From contig JAQGPC010000229.1 in NCBI GenBank assembly GCA_028293285.1, forward strand, positions 1 to 48,032: a stretch of DNA of 48,032 nt, in the 5' to 3' direction. This stretch comes from Pedosphaera sp. GTDB taxonomy: Bacteria; Verrucomicrobiota; Verrucomicrobiia; Limisphaerales; Pedosphaeraceae. The translations under genes and the position numbers were made by a program. The notes below the pieces were generated by a model, which searched no databases, had not been told where the DNA came from, and saw only the letters and a list, made by a program, of their open reading frames with translations. This document shows positions 40,027 through 48,032 of the stretch, piece after piece; the stretch's first letter is position 1; every line of letters starts with the position of its first letter.

Positions 40027-41157
40027 TCAACCCTTCATGTTTTCCGGGTCAAGGCCGACGCTCCGGCACCAATCTTGATAGGCAAAAGGCGAGATTTCAG
40101 ACGGCTTGATTTCACTGCGGCCACCCCAGAAAACATTCGTGTAGCTGACGGGAATTCCGATGCTCTTCAAGTGTTCGTCAATAGCGGCTTTGTGAGCCAA
40201 CACCAACTCCTTGTCCGTGCCATGAGCAACACCCATGACATTGACGTTGCGAAACTCCGGCCCGCCCTCGCGCCAATAGGCATGGGTCATGATGTGATGC
40301 CGTCCCACTTCCCTGCCCGCCTCGATTTCCCTGCCCGCCGGAACTGCCCAGTGAAACAACGCATTGAAACGGGTCACGCGCTCGCCGTCCTGCAATGGTT
40401 TGACGTGTTCCAGGAAGGTGGAAAAACGCCCGATAATTTTGCGCTTATTTAAGTCCTCAGCAATCGCACAAAACTTTTCCAAAGGCACGCCCGCCTCATC
40501 CGCTCGTGCTTCCCAGATGTTTTCCCGGATTTCCTCCGGTTTAAATTCACGCTTTAAGGCTGTCAAAATCTTCCAATCCTCATCAGTGAGTTGGACCACT
40601 TGCACTTCCGTGACCTCGGCCAATTCCTCACTCTTGCTGCCGGGTGCCATGCCGCGCCGACGGGTATGACCCACGCCCAAGGCAAAGAGACGTTTCGCGG
40701 GCATTAATCGAAAATGTTCTGCGCCGGTTTGCTTCGCAAGAAATTCGCAATGCTTGGTCATGGAATAACCCTGCGGCACTTTCAAAGTCGTCCAGAGTTT
40801 GTAATTGGAACCGGGCGTGGCGGCATCGGTGGAACGGGTGACTACGTGGCCCGAGAAAGGGTCTTGCTGGAACATGTAATCGAACGCGGAGTCTAATTTA
40901 TTTTGCGGCACCTGCCAGGCAACCAAAGAACCTTGCGCCAGGTTCGTGGCCAGCAAGGTTTGGCGAACGCGGCGAATCGTCCCCGCGCTGACCATGGCTT
41001 GAATGCGCTCGATGACTAGTGGCAATTCCACGCCGGACAAACGGGAAATTTCACCCAATGGATCGCGCTGAAAGCCTTGGATGCGATCTTCCGAAATGGC
41101 CAGAATTTTGGCGTTGATCGGATCAGTAAAATTAACGGGCACGGTCGATAAATTCAT
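40027..41157 (-). CDS. Fused siroheme decarboxylase-like protein (AhbA-AhbB / NirDL type, Lrp/AsnC fold)
   Basis: A 376-aa protein made of two similar halves. Each begins with a winged-helix-like segment (Asp-Pro-Ile-Asn-Ala-Lys-Ile-Leu at about 12; Leu-Thr-Asp-Glu-Asp-Trp-Lys-Ile-Leu at about 200) ending in Gly-Thr-Ile-Arg-Arg or Ile-Ile-Gly-Arg, followed by an AsnC-like beta-alpha domain. The second half carries His-His-Ile-Met-Thr-His-Ala-Tyr-Trp-Arg and Asn-Val-Met-Gly-Val-Ala-His-Gly-Thr, resembling the His/Tyr-bearing segments of AhbB/NirL siroheme decarboxylases. Those enzymes convert siroheme to 12,18-didecarboxysiroheme in the alternative heme and heme d1 routes. A diverged Lrp-type regulator is the other reading. 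No ahbC/D or nir genes lie nearby. Confidence 0.72.
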   Translation of the reverse strand: MNLSTVPVNFTDPINAKILAISEDRIQGFQRDPLGEISRLSGVELPLVIERIQAMVSAGTIRRVRQTLLATNLAQGSLVAWQVPQNKLDSAFDYMFQQDPFSGHVVTRSTDAATPGSNYKLWTTLKVPQGYSMTKHCEFLAKQTGAEHFRLMPAKRLFALGVGHTRRRGMAPGSKSEELAEVTEVQVVQLTDEDWKILTALKREFKPEEIRENIWEARADEAGVPLEKFCAIAEDLNKRKIIGRFSTFLEHVKPLQDGERVTRFNALFHWAVPAGREIEAGREVGRHHIMTHAYWREGGPEFRNVNVMGVAHGTDKELVLAHKAAIDEHLKSIGIPVSYTNVFWGGRSEIKPSEISPFAYQDWCRSVGLDPENMKG

Positions 41158-41243
41158 TCGGCGAATAGTTTAACACACCACGCGAACAAGCAAAAGCATT
41201 GTTACGAGTACGATTCCGGCATATTAAGCCTTGAACACACCAT

Positions 41244-41272
41244 GCCATTGGTAGTCTAAACAGCACAATGGC
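41244..41272. promoter_or_regulatory. Possible operator or hairpin: GCCATTG-N15-CAATGGC
   Basis: A perfect 7+7 inverted repeat in the 281-bp gap (41158-41438) between the divergent AhbAB-like gene and the OmpR-type regulator. OmpR-family sites are usually direct repeats, so this may serve another regulator or form an RNA hairpin. No promoter boxes are clear; a 12-codon ATG frame at 41268 is probably chance. Confidence 0.25.
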
Positions 41273-41438
41273 TATTAAGAAAAAGCCGGTCGGCAAATTT
41301 ACATGACAATCTTCTCATTTGAGCTTCATGCACGCTTTGCAAGGTTCTGGTGAAATAAACGAAGTGTGGCGTGAGCACAACCGTTTCGGGACTAATGTGA
41401 ATGGTTGGCAAATGCCGTCATTATGATAAAAAGGTTCA

Positions 41439-42113
41439 ATGCGCGTATTGGTTGTTGAAGACGAGAAAAAAACGGCGTCGTTTATCCGCAAGGCACTCCA
41501 GGCGGAAAGCTTTGCTGTGGACGTCTCGCATGATGGAGCGGAGGCGTTGCTATTGGCGGCCAATACTCCCTTCGACGCCATCGTCATGGACATCATGCTG
41601 CCGGGCCGTGACGGGCTGAGTGTCCTGCGGCAGTTGCGTCAGCAAAAAAATAATACGCCCGTGTTGTTGCTATCAGCCCGCGGGCAAGTGGATGAACGGG
41701 TCGAAGGGCTCAATGCCGGCGCGGATGATTACCTGTCAAAACCTTTTGCATTGGCGGAACTCATTGCCCGGGTTCGCTCGCTGGGACGGCGCGGCGGTGA
41801 GCCCAAATCGGTGGTTTTGCGCGCGGCGGATCTCACACTCGATACTGTGACGCGTCAAGCGCAACGTGGCGGCACGACCTTCGAATTAACCACCCGTGAA
41901 TACCGGTTGCTGGAATTTTTGATGCGCTCGAATGGCCGTATCTGTGGGCGCATGGCGATCCTGGAAAAGGTGTGGGATTATAATTTCGATCCGGGCACCA
42001 ACCTGGTGGATGTCTATGTGAAACGTCTGCGTGAGAAAGTGGACGAAGGGTTTGAACCCAAACTTTTGCACACGGTGCGGGGCGTGGGTTACGTATTGAA
42101 GGAGCAGCCATGA
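41439..42113 (+). CDS. OmpR/PhoB-family response regulator
   Basis: A 224-aa DNA-binding regulator. Receiver: acidic pair in Val-Val-Glu-Asp-Glu, phospho-acceptor D51 in Ile-Val-Met-Asp-Ile-Met-Leu-Pro, and Lys in Ser-Lys-Pro-Phe. The winged-helix output (about 125-224) has Leu-Thr-Thr-Arg-Glu-Tyr-Arg-Leu-Leu-Glu-Phe-Leu and ends Thr-Val-Arg-Gly-Val-Gly-Tyr-Val-Leu. Closest in look to CusR/CopR-type heavy-metal regulators, but that alone does not prove the signal. It overlaps the kinase gene by 4 bp (ATGA). No metal-efflux genes follow, so the regulon is elsewhere. Confidence 0.95.
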   Translation: MRVLVVEDEKKTASFIRKALQAESFAVDVSHDGAEALLLAANTPFDAIVMDIMLPGRDGLSVLRQLRQQKNNTPVLLLSARGQVDERVEGLNAGADDYLSKPFALAELIARVRSLGRRGGEPKSVVLRAADLTLDTVTRQAQRGGTTFELTTREYRLLEFLMRSNGRICGRMAILEKVWDYNFDPGTNLVDVYVKRLREKVDEGFEPKLLHTVRGVGYVLKEQP

Positions 42114-43186
42114 CCATACGGACCCGCCTGACTCTTTGGTATGCTGTCATTTTGTTCGTCTCCATCGCGGTGATATTGGCTCTTTCGTATCATGAATTGG
42201 TGGGGGAAAAAGCCGCCGAGCATCCTGAATCAAAATCAGCCGCCGGTGAGCACGAGGAGCAGGATGAAGGATTTGGCGACATCGTGAAAATAGTTGTTTG
42301 GTGGGGAATTCCGGCTGCCGTGCTGGGACTCGGTGGCGGTTGGTGGTTGATGCGGAAAGCCTTGACGCCCGTGGCAGCCCTGACCGAAGCCGCTGCCCGC
42401 ATTCACGAAGGAAATCTGCATGAGCAATTGCCGCGCACTGGCAATGGAGATGAATTGGACAGGCTCACCGAGGTTTTCAATGCCATGACGGGACGATTGA
42501 ATAATTCCTTTAATCGTATTCGCGAGTTCACGCTGCACGCCTCGCACGAACTCAAAACACCGCTCACGGTGATGCACGGGGAATTGGAAACCGCTTTGCG
42601 TGAAGAAGCGCCCAACAACCGCGAACGATTACTCAGCCAGCTCGATGAAGTCCAGCGACTTTCCAAAATTGTGGATGGCTTGTCACTGTTGACGAAGGCG
42701 GATGCGGGCTTGATTACGTTGAGACCGGAGCCAGTCCGTCTGGATGAGTTGGTGCGGGACAATTACGCTGACGCACAGATTCTGGCACAGCCTAGTGATG
42801 TACAAGTGAAGCTGGAACAATGTGACGAAATTTCCCTGCACGGTGACCGTCATCGCCTGCGCCAATTGCTCCTCAACCTCACCGACAATGCCATCAAATA
42901 CAACCACGCCAAAGGAAACGTCAGCATTGCACTTCAACGCGTGAATGGCTCAGCCGAACTCAGCATTGTAAACACCGGACCGGGAATTCCTGCCGAATTG
43001 CAGACACGGGTGTTTGACCGCTTCTTTCGGGGTGATGCCTCGCATAATAATGCGGTGGATGGCTGCGGCCTGGGATTGAGTATCGCGCAATGGATTGTGA
43101 CGGCTCACAAGGGCACCATTCATATCACTTCACAACCTGAAAAATTAACGACCATCCGGGTGTGCCTGCCTATTGCGTCTGCCTGA
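42110..43186 (+). CDS. Sensor histidine kinase, OmpR-partner type
   Basis: A 358-aa kinase. TM1 is at about 8-27; a short, charged periplasmic loop (about 28-62) is rich in Glu, His and Ser; TM2 is at about 62-85; then HAMP and HisKA with H146 in Ala-Ser-His-Glu-Leu-Lys-Thr-Pro-Leu. HATPase has Asp-Asn-Ala-Ile-Lys-Tyr, Asn-Thr-Gly-Pro-Gly-Ile and Cys-Gly-Leu-Gly-Leu-Ser. The acidic and His-containing loop (Glu-His-Pro-Glu, Glu-His-Glu-Glu) could bind a divalent metal, in line with the CusS-like architecture; this is inference. Co-transcribed with the regulator at 41439. Confidence 0.95.
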   Translation: MTIRTRLTLWYAVILFVSIAVILALSYHELVGEKAAEHPESKSAAGEHEEQDEGFGDIVKIVVWWGIPAAVLGLGGGWWLMRKALTPVAALTEAAARIHEGNLHEQLPRTGNGDELDRLTEVFNAMTGRLNNSFNRIREFTLHASHELKTPLTVMHGELETALREEAPNNRERLLSQLDEVQRLSKIVDGLSLLTKADAGLITLRPEPVRLDELVRDNYADAQILAQPSDVQVKLEQCDEISLHGDRHRLRQLLLNLTDNAIKYNHAKGNVSIALQRVNGSAELSIVNTGPGIPAELQTRVFDRFFRGDASHNNAVDGCGLGLSIAQWIVTAHKGTIHITSQPEKLTTIRVCLPIASA

Positions 43187-43261
43187 TGACGGTGGCCTTA
43201 TCTGCCGCGCGTATTTTTGGGTTTTCTTGAAAACTTCTCCTCTGCTCCTATAATCGCCCCA

Positions 43262-46200
43262 ATGCGTTTCGTAGTTAATTTGTTGAAATATCCGGTGCGG
43301 CATCTTTATTCTTTCGTTCTCCTGACCTGGGCGTTGAATCTTTCCGCGCAACATTCCACCAATGCGCCGTCGAGTCAGGCCGAATTGGGGATGAAGAAAT
43401 TCCAGCTTGCGCCGGGGCTGAAAATTGATCTCTTTGCCGCGGAGCCGATGTTACAAAATCCGGTCAGCTTTAGCATTGATGAGCATGGCAGGTTTTTCAT
43501 CACGGAGACGCATCGCTACGGGGTTTCGATTCTGGATATCACGCAAAATCCGCCGTGGCTGTTGGACGATTTATCGTTTCGAAAAGTGGAAGATCGTTCG
43601 GCATTTCTTACAAAAGCCTTTGCCACGAATGTATCCATTCTCACCAAGGATTCTGAATTGATCCGGCTGGTAGAAGACCGGGCGAGTGTGGGGCATGCAG
43701 ATAGTTCCAGCGTGTTCGCAGAAGGTTTTAATCAGGTTCCTTCCGGAGTCGCGGCGGGAATTTTAGCGAGGAAGGGAGAAGTATGGGCCGCTTGCATTCC
43801 AGACTTGCTGCAATTCAAAGCACCGCTGGGTGAAGTCAAAGGCGAAGCACGGGAGCGATTGCATACTGGCTTTGGCGTGCATATCGGGGTGACGGGGCAT
43901 GACCTGCACGGTTTACGACTTGGGCCGGATGGAAAACTTTACATGAGCACGGGTGATCGTGGGTTTGTGGTCAAAACCAAGGAAGGGAAAGTTTTGAATT
44001 ATCCAGATACTGGAGCCGTGCTGCGTTGCAATCCGGATGGATCCAATCTGGAGGTTTTTGCGATTGGTTTGAGAAATCCACAGGAGCTGGCATTTGATCA
44101 ATATGGGAATCTGTTCACGGATGACAATGACACGGCTGGTGAAGACAAGTCTCGCGTTATTTACGTCGTGGAAGGAGCGGATTACGGATGGCGCTGTTCG
44201 TATCAGCACATGAGTGGATTTGGCCCATGGAACAAGGAGAAAGTCTGGATGGGCAATATTGACGATGCCTTGCCGTGGTGCGGTTATGTCTCGCAGGGAC
44301 CGGGCGGACTTACCTTTTATCCCGGCACGGGATTGCCGGAAAAATATAAGAACCATTTCCTGGTCTGCGATTTTCCGGGAGGAGTGCGTTCGTTTGCGGT
44401 GAAGCAGAAAGGCGCTTCTTATGAAACAATCGAGAATGAAAAGTTCCTCTGGAATCTTTGGCCGACGGACGTCGAGTTTGGGCCGGACAGTAACGTGTAT
44501 GTTTCCGATTGGGTAGAAGGTTGGCAGATGCCGAACAAGGGACGGCTTTACCGCATTTATGATCCAGCCCAAACCAATAATGCCGCGCTGGTTGAAGTGA
44601 AAAATTTGCTGAGTGAAGGCATGGGAAAAAAGCCGCTGGAAGAACTGGCGCATCTGCTGGCACATCCGGACATGCGCGTGCGGCAGGAAGCGCAATATGC
44701 CCTTGCGGAAAAGGGTGCAGTGGCGATTCCAACGCTGACTAAAGTTTTACAGGAAACCCAAAATCAATCCGCCAGACTTCATGCCATCTGGGGACTTGGG
44801 CAGATTGGAGAGAAGTCGTCCAGTGCTTTCGAACCGTTAATCCCGGTGCTTTCCGGTTCCGATGCAGAAGCGCGCGCTCAGGCGGCGAAAGTTTTGGGCG
44901 AAGGTCATTATCAAAAAGCTTTTGATGAGTTGGTTTATCTGATTGGCGGTCCCCGCTTGGCAGATGAACACAAGCGGTTAACCAGTTTGCAATCCGCGCT
45001 CCACAACGAACCTAGACCGCATTTTTATGCGACCATGGCTTTGGGCAAGTTAAAGAATAAAAAGGCAATCGGACCAGTGCTGGAGATGCTGCGTAATAAT
45101 GCCGATCAAGATGCCTATCTGACGCATGCGGGTGTGATGGCTTTACTGGGGATTGGTGATTTGAACGCCATTCAGAATGCGGCGAAGGATAAATCGTCGG
45201 CAGTGCGTCGTGCGGCGTTGCTTTGTATGCGGCGATTGGAGAATTCGCAGATCGCACAATTTTTGAAGGATTCCGAGTCGAGACTGGTGGTCGAAGCGGC
45301 GCGGGCGATCAATGATGTGCCGATTACGAATGCATTTCCGCAATTGGCGGGAATGTTGGACGCGAAGCATCGAGTCCTGTGGCAAGCGGAAGTGATCAAA
45401 AAAGAGTGGGACGCGGATACGAAGGTTGGCAAATCCATTCATTCGGAAACTGGCTGGCGGCACGTTTTGCCGCATGAGCAATTGCTGCTGCGAGCGATCA
45501 ATGCGAACTATCGACTGGGTCAGTTGGCCAATGCCAAAACCATCGCTGAATTTGCGAGCCGGACTGATTCGCCAGATTCGATGCGCGTAGCGGCTTTGGA
45601 AACGTTGTCGGATTGGGCGAAGCCTGAATCTATTGACCGCATCATGGGGCTATGGCGTCCCTTGCCCGCCCGAAACATGGATTTTGCGCAACAAGCTTTG
45701 CGGCCACATATCGCCACTTTGTTGCAAAGCCAGAATGAGAAGGTGTTGATTGCCGCAGTGCATTGCACAGGAAAGCTGGGATTGACCGAGGTTGCGTCAG
45801 CCCTTTTCGAGCTGTTTAAGAAACCAGAATTATCCGCCGCGACGCGCATTGAATTGCTACAAGCCTTAGGCGATTTGAAAAGCGATCAACTCGACAAAGC
45901 AATTGGCTTGGCATTGGCGGACGGCAACAATGAGATTCGGCGTGAAGGGATTAAACTCATTGCCAAGCTGGACTTGCCCAGTGCTCCAGCGCTTTTGGAG
46001 AAATTGCTTGAGACTGAGAAAGACACAGCCTTAAGCCAGGCGGTTTATGTCACGCTAGGACAGTTGAAGAATCCGGTGGCAGACGAAGTTATTCTGCGCA
46101 ACCTCGAACAGTTATCAGGGGGAAAGATTTGGCCGGAAGTTCAGCTCGACCTGCTCGAAGCATCTGCGAAGCGTTCCGACTCGAAAGTTCAGCAGGCATT

Positions 46201-46684
46201 GAAAAAGTATGGAACTTCGCGCGCGCAAGGCGATGAGTTTGCCGGTTACCGAGAGGTTTTATCAGGCGGTGATGCGGATGAAGGCAAAAAGATTTTCACC
46301 GAACGTGCCGGAGTGGAATGCACACGGTGTCATGCTATTCATGGCAAGGGTGGCGTAGTGGGGCCGGATCTTGCGGGCATTGGCAAGAAGCAGACGCGGG
46401 AATATTTGTTGGAATCGTTGCTTTATCCGAATAAGAAAATTGCACCGGGCTTCGAAAACATAACGTTGGTGAAAAAGGATGGAACGAGTGTCGCGGGTCT
46501 GGTGAAAAGCGAGAATGAGAAGGAACTCGTGCTGAATTCTCCGGAAGACGGGAACATCACCATTCAGAAGGACCAAATCCAATCGCGACAGAAAGGGCTG
46601 TCGGCCATGCCGGAAGGTTTGGCAAAAATGCTTTCGAAACAAGACTTGCGAAACCTGATCGAATTCCTGGTTAATGTGAAGTAG
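43262..46684 (+). CDS. PVC-type giant dehydrogenase with HEAT repeats and C-terminal cytochrome c
   Basis: A 1140-aa exported protein. The signal peptide covers about 1-32. Residues about 45-445 form a beta-propeller (Gly-Leu-Arg-Asn-Pro-Gln-Glu-Leu-Ala-Phe-Asp and Asp-Asn-Asp are typical of the PVC sugar dehydrogenase-like domain). Residues about 450-990 are HEAT-like repeats (Ala-Arg-Ala-Gln-Ala-Ala-Lys-Val-Leu-Gly). A C-terminal c-type heme domain has C1020-T-R-C1023-H1024 and ends in the PVC domain with a Glu-Asn-Ile-Thr-Leu segment. Such proteins abound in Planctomycetota and Verrucomicrobiota; they probably oxidise a sugar or alcohol in the periplasm and pass electrons to the heme, but the substrate is unproven. 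ATG 43262 is chosen, as an earlier one (43217) lacks a signal. The end overlaps the peptidase gene by 14 bp. Confidence 0.92.
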   Translation: MRFVVNLLKYPVRHLYSFVLLTWALNLSAQHSTNAPSSQAELGMKKFQLAPGLKIDLFAAEPMLQNPVSFSIDEHGRFFITETHRYGVSILDITQNPPWLLDDLSFRKVEDRSAFLTKAFATNVSILTKDSELIRLVEDRASVGHADSSSVFAEGFNQVPSGVAAGILARKGEVWAACIPDLLQFKAPLGEVKGEARERLHTGFGVHIGVTGHDLHGLRLGPDGKLYMSTGDRGFVVKTKEGKVLNYPDTGAVLRCNPDGSNLEVFAIGLRNPQELAFDQYGNLFTDDNDTAGEDKSRVIYVVEGADYGWRCSYQHMSGFGPWNKEKVWMGNIDDALPWCGYVSQGPGGLTFYPGTGLPEKYKNHFLVCDFPGGVRSFAVKQKGASYETIENEKFLWNLWPTDVEFGPDSNVYVSDWVEGWQMPNKGRLYRIYDPAQTNNAALVEVKNLLSEGMGKKPLEELAHLLAHPDMRVRQEAQYALAEKGAVAIPTLTKVLQETQNQSARLHAIWGLGQIGEKSSSAFEPLIPVLSGSDAEARAQAAKVLGEGHYQKAFDELVYLIGGPRLADEHKRLTSLQSALHNEPRPHFYATMALGKLKNKKAIGPVLEMLRNNADQDAYLTHAGVMALLGIGDLNAIQNAAKDKSSAVRRAALLCMRRLENSQIAQFLKDSESRLVVEAARAINDVPITNAFPQLAGMLDAKHRVLWQAEVIKKEWDADTKVGKSIHSETGWRHVLPHEQLLLRAINANYRLGQLANAKTIAEFASRTDSPDSMRVAALETLSDWAKPESIDRIMGLWRPLPARNMDFAQQALRPHIATLLQSQNEKVLIAAVHCTGKLGLTEVASALFELFKKPELSAATRIELLQALGDLKSDQLDKAIGLALADGNNEIRREGIKLIAKLDLPSAPALLEKLLETEKDTALSQAVYVTLGQLKNPVADEVILRNLEQLSGGKIWPEVQLDLLEASAKRSDSKVQQALKKYGTSRAQGDEFAGYREVLSGGDADEGKKIFTERAGVECTRCHAIHGKGGVVGPDLAGIGKKQTREYLLESLLYPNKKIAPGFENITLVKKDGTSVAGLVKSENEKELVLNSPEDGNITIQKDQIQSRQKGLSAMPEGLAKMLSKQDLRNLIEFLVNVK

Positions 46685-47834
46685 CAGACTTTTCGACTTC
46701 AGCGATGCCACGGGCCTTCCCGCGTTCTTTAATACGCGTCTTGGGCGATGCGTGTTTTCTTGCTTCGCGCAAAAGCTTGTTTAACCGCAACGGAAGTCGA
46801 TTTATCAGTTTAGGATAATTAGCCATCTGACGCGCCGCCGACATAAGCAATTCGACCATGCTGGAGGCATCGGCCAGATTTACATATTCGGCGTCAATTT
46901 TTTTACGATCCGCGCAGTTGTGATAATTACCGAGGGCGACGCAGACAGCGGTGGTTTGAAATCCATATTCCTGATAGGCGGTGGCTTCGCAGGTGCCGCC
47001 ATACATCAACGCGCGTTGAAACTGGAACGCCTTGTTCCGTTTTTTCAAATCGCCGCCCACTTCCATCAGGAATCGCGTGGCGGCGGAATCGAAAATGGAG
47101 GTGCGGTCACCGACCCGGACAATGACGCCTTTGCCCATTTTCACGGGCGGCAGTTCGCGACTGGTTTCCAGTGATACGATGAGAGAATCTTTCGGCAACT
47201 CTTTGGATGTGGCCACCGCCAAGGCACCGTGAAAGCCGACTTCCTCAGCCAGCGAGATGACACCAATGACATTGACGCGGGCGCAGGATTGCTTGAGCGC
47301 AATCATTGCCGTCAAAGTGGCAGCCACTCCTACCAAATCATCGCAGGCGCGTCCGTGGATTTGCTGGTTGCGGATGGCGAAATCTTCGAGTTCCCAAACA
47401 GCGAATTGAGGAACTGTTTCGAGGGGTTGGTCTGACAGAATTTCAAACTCCTTTTGCTTGCCGATTCGCTTGCCTAGCTTTCCGCGGATTGCACCGGGCA
47501 TCAAGCGTACGGGTATGCCTGATTTGAAATATTCGTCAGGGACACCACCCAGAAAACGGGCGAGCCATTTTTGCTTTCCGAGAGAACGGATGATTTCGAA
47601 GCCGGGATGGTCCAAATGCGCGGCGAGCGCGAAAGGGCGGATTGCTTTTGTGGTTTGGATTCGGACCAGGAGATTGCCGTAGCTGTCGCGTTTAAAGTTC
47701 AAACCGTATTCGCGACAAATCTGTTCGGCTTCAGTTCGGACAGCATCTTCATGATGTGGCGAGGCAGGGCAACGCATCAAACGACCGGCGATTTTAGCAA
47801 GTAACTGTGAATTCACTCTGGGAAAAGTTTCCAT
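46671..47834 (-). CDS. M42-family (M20-clan) metallo-aminopeptidase
   Basis: A 387-aa cytoplasmic zinc peptidase. Metal ligands appear in order: H73/D75 in Ala-Ala-His-Leu-Asp-His-Pro-Gly, the bridging Asp in Gly-Arg-Ala-Cys-Asp-Asp-Leu-Val-Gly, the catalytic Glu pair in Ser-Leu-Ala-Glu-Glu-Val-Gly-Phe-His-Gly, an acidic residue in Ser-Leu-Glu-Thr-Ser, and His in Gly-Asn-Tyr-His-Asn-Cys. Order and spacing fit M42 aminopeptidases (TET/FrvX type), although Glu replaces the common Asp in the fourth ligand position. The C-terminal 40 residues are basic and atypical. Oligopeptide turnover is the probable job. The last 14 bp are shared, on the opposite strand, with the end of the cytochrome gene. 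Confidence 0.9.
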   Translation of the reverse strand: METFPRVNSQLLAKIAGRLMRCPASPHHEDAVRTEAEQICREYGLNFKRDSYGNLLVRIQTTKAIRPFALAAHLDHPGFEIIRSLGKQKWLARFLGGVPDEYFKSGIPVRLMPGAIRGKLGKRIGKQKEFEILSDQPLETVPQFAVWELEDFAIRNQQIHGRACDDLVGVAATLTAMIALKQSCARVNVIGVISLAEEVGFHGALAVATSKELPKDSLIVSLETSRELPPVKMGKGVIVRVGDRTSIFDSAATRFLMEVGGDLKKRNKAFQFQRALMYGGTCEATAYQEYGFQTTAVCVALGNYHNCADRKKIDAEYVNLADASSMVELLMSAARQMANYPKLINRLPLRLNKLLREARKHASPKTRIKERGKARGIAEVEKSATSH

Positions 47835-48032
47835 TGAAGGAAGGATTAGACAAGTTTTGAATTTTTACTCCTTAAAAAGATCAAACGTGTTTTTTACATT
47901 TCCAGACTGTAGAGGGTGGTTTGCATTGAAGCGGCGTGATGGTTTTTGAATTATTAAATCGGTAATGGCTGGCCAAGCAATAGCGGGTTAAGTTTCTTGG
48001 GAAGGAGCTTTGACTGGCCATGTTGAAACCCA
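47835..48032. other. Terminal intergenic stretch; possible start of a plus-strand gene
   Basis: AT-rich and apparently non-coding. At the very end a purine-rich AAGGAG (48002-48007) precedes an ATG at 48020 that is still open at the window edge after four codons. Spacing is long (12 nt), so this start is only a hint. Confidence 0.25.

Noticed and set aside
1-48032. Defence system, prophage, integrative element or biosynthetic cluster
   Set aside because: No recombinase, capsid, toxin-antitoxin, nuclease-helicase set, PKS/NRPS or tRNA attachment site was recognised on either strand.

Overview
The window looks like a chromosomal segment of a Gram-negative Verrucomicrobiota bacterium, most likely the Pedosphaera/Limisphaerales (subdivision 3) side of the phylum. 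This is inferred from gene content: DUF1080 proteins, a DUF6807 'PmoA-like' protein, a Tat/lipobox Gfo/Idh/MocA oxidoreductase, a giant PVC-type protein with a C-terminal CxxCH cytochrome, a DUF5069 protein, secreted beta-helix and Gly-Trp repeat proteins, and lpxI for lipid A. GC content is moderate throughout. I see no rRNA, tRNA, CRISPR array, insertion sequence or prophage.

Layout. 1-5854 (minus): the N-terminus of a TPR protein, then a compact operon yajC-secDF-terC-recJ. 6158-11035: a hybrid histidine kinase, then proS and an FAH-family hydrolase on the minus strand. 11036-13183: a non-coding stretch with an intrinsic terminator, a secreted subtilase with a secretin-like N-terminal domain, a second terminator and more non-coding DNA. 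13184-17961: a tetrapyrrole block (CcsA/HemX-like membrane protein, hemA, hemC, a small opposite-strand ORF, fused cobA-hemD). 18710-21303: batD-batE. 21363-25463: four exported proteins typical of verrucomicrobial glycoside/3-keto-sugar catabolism. 25613-28952: a secreted beta-helix protein, a Gly-Trp repeat protein and an orphan PstS-like lipoprotein. 28961-31661: DUF5069, a disulfide oxidoreductase and a tandem NIPSNAP protein. 31740-36745: a three-gene phosphorelay cluster. 37047-39933: lpxI, an unknown gene and gnd. 40027-41157: a fused siroheme-decarboxylase-like (AhbA-AhbB/NirDL) protein. 41439-43186: an OmpR-type two-component system. 43262-47834: the PVC cytochrome giant and an M42-type aminopeptidase.

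How the parts fit. Export and cell-envelope functions recur: the Sec accessory operon, many Sec/Tat/lipoprotein substrates, BatDE, LpxI and four sensor kinases. Tetrapyrrole genes recur too: hemA, hemC and cobA-hemD lead to precorrin-2, and the AhbAB-like protein 22 kb away could act on siroheme further downstream. The items I would look at first are the secDF-terC coupling, the STN-subtilase fusion, the fused AhbAB-like protein, and the terminator at 11369 that has no obvious gene upstream.
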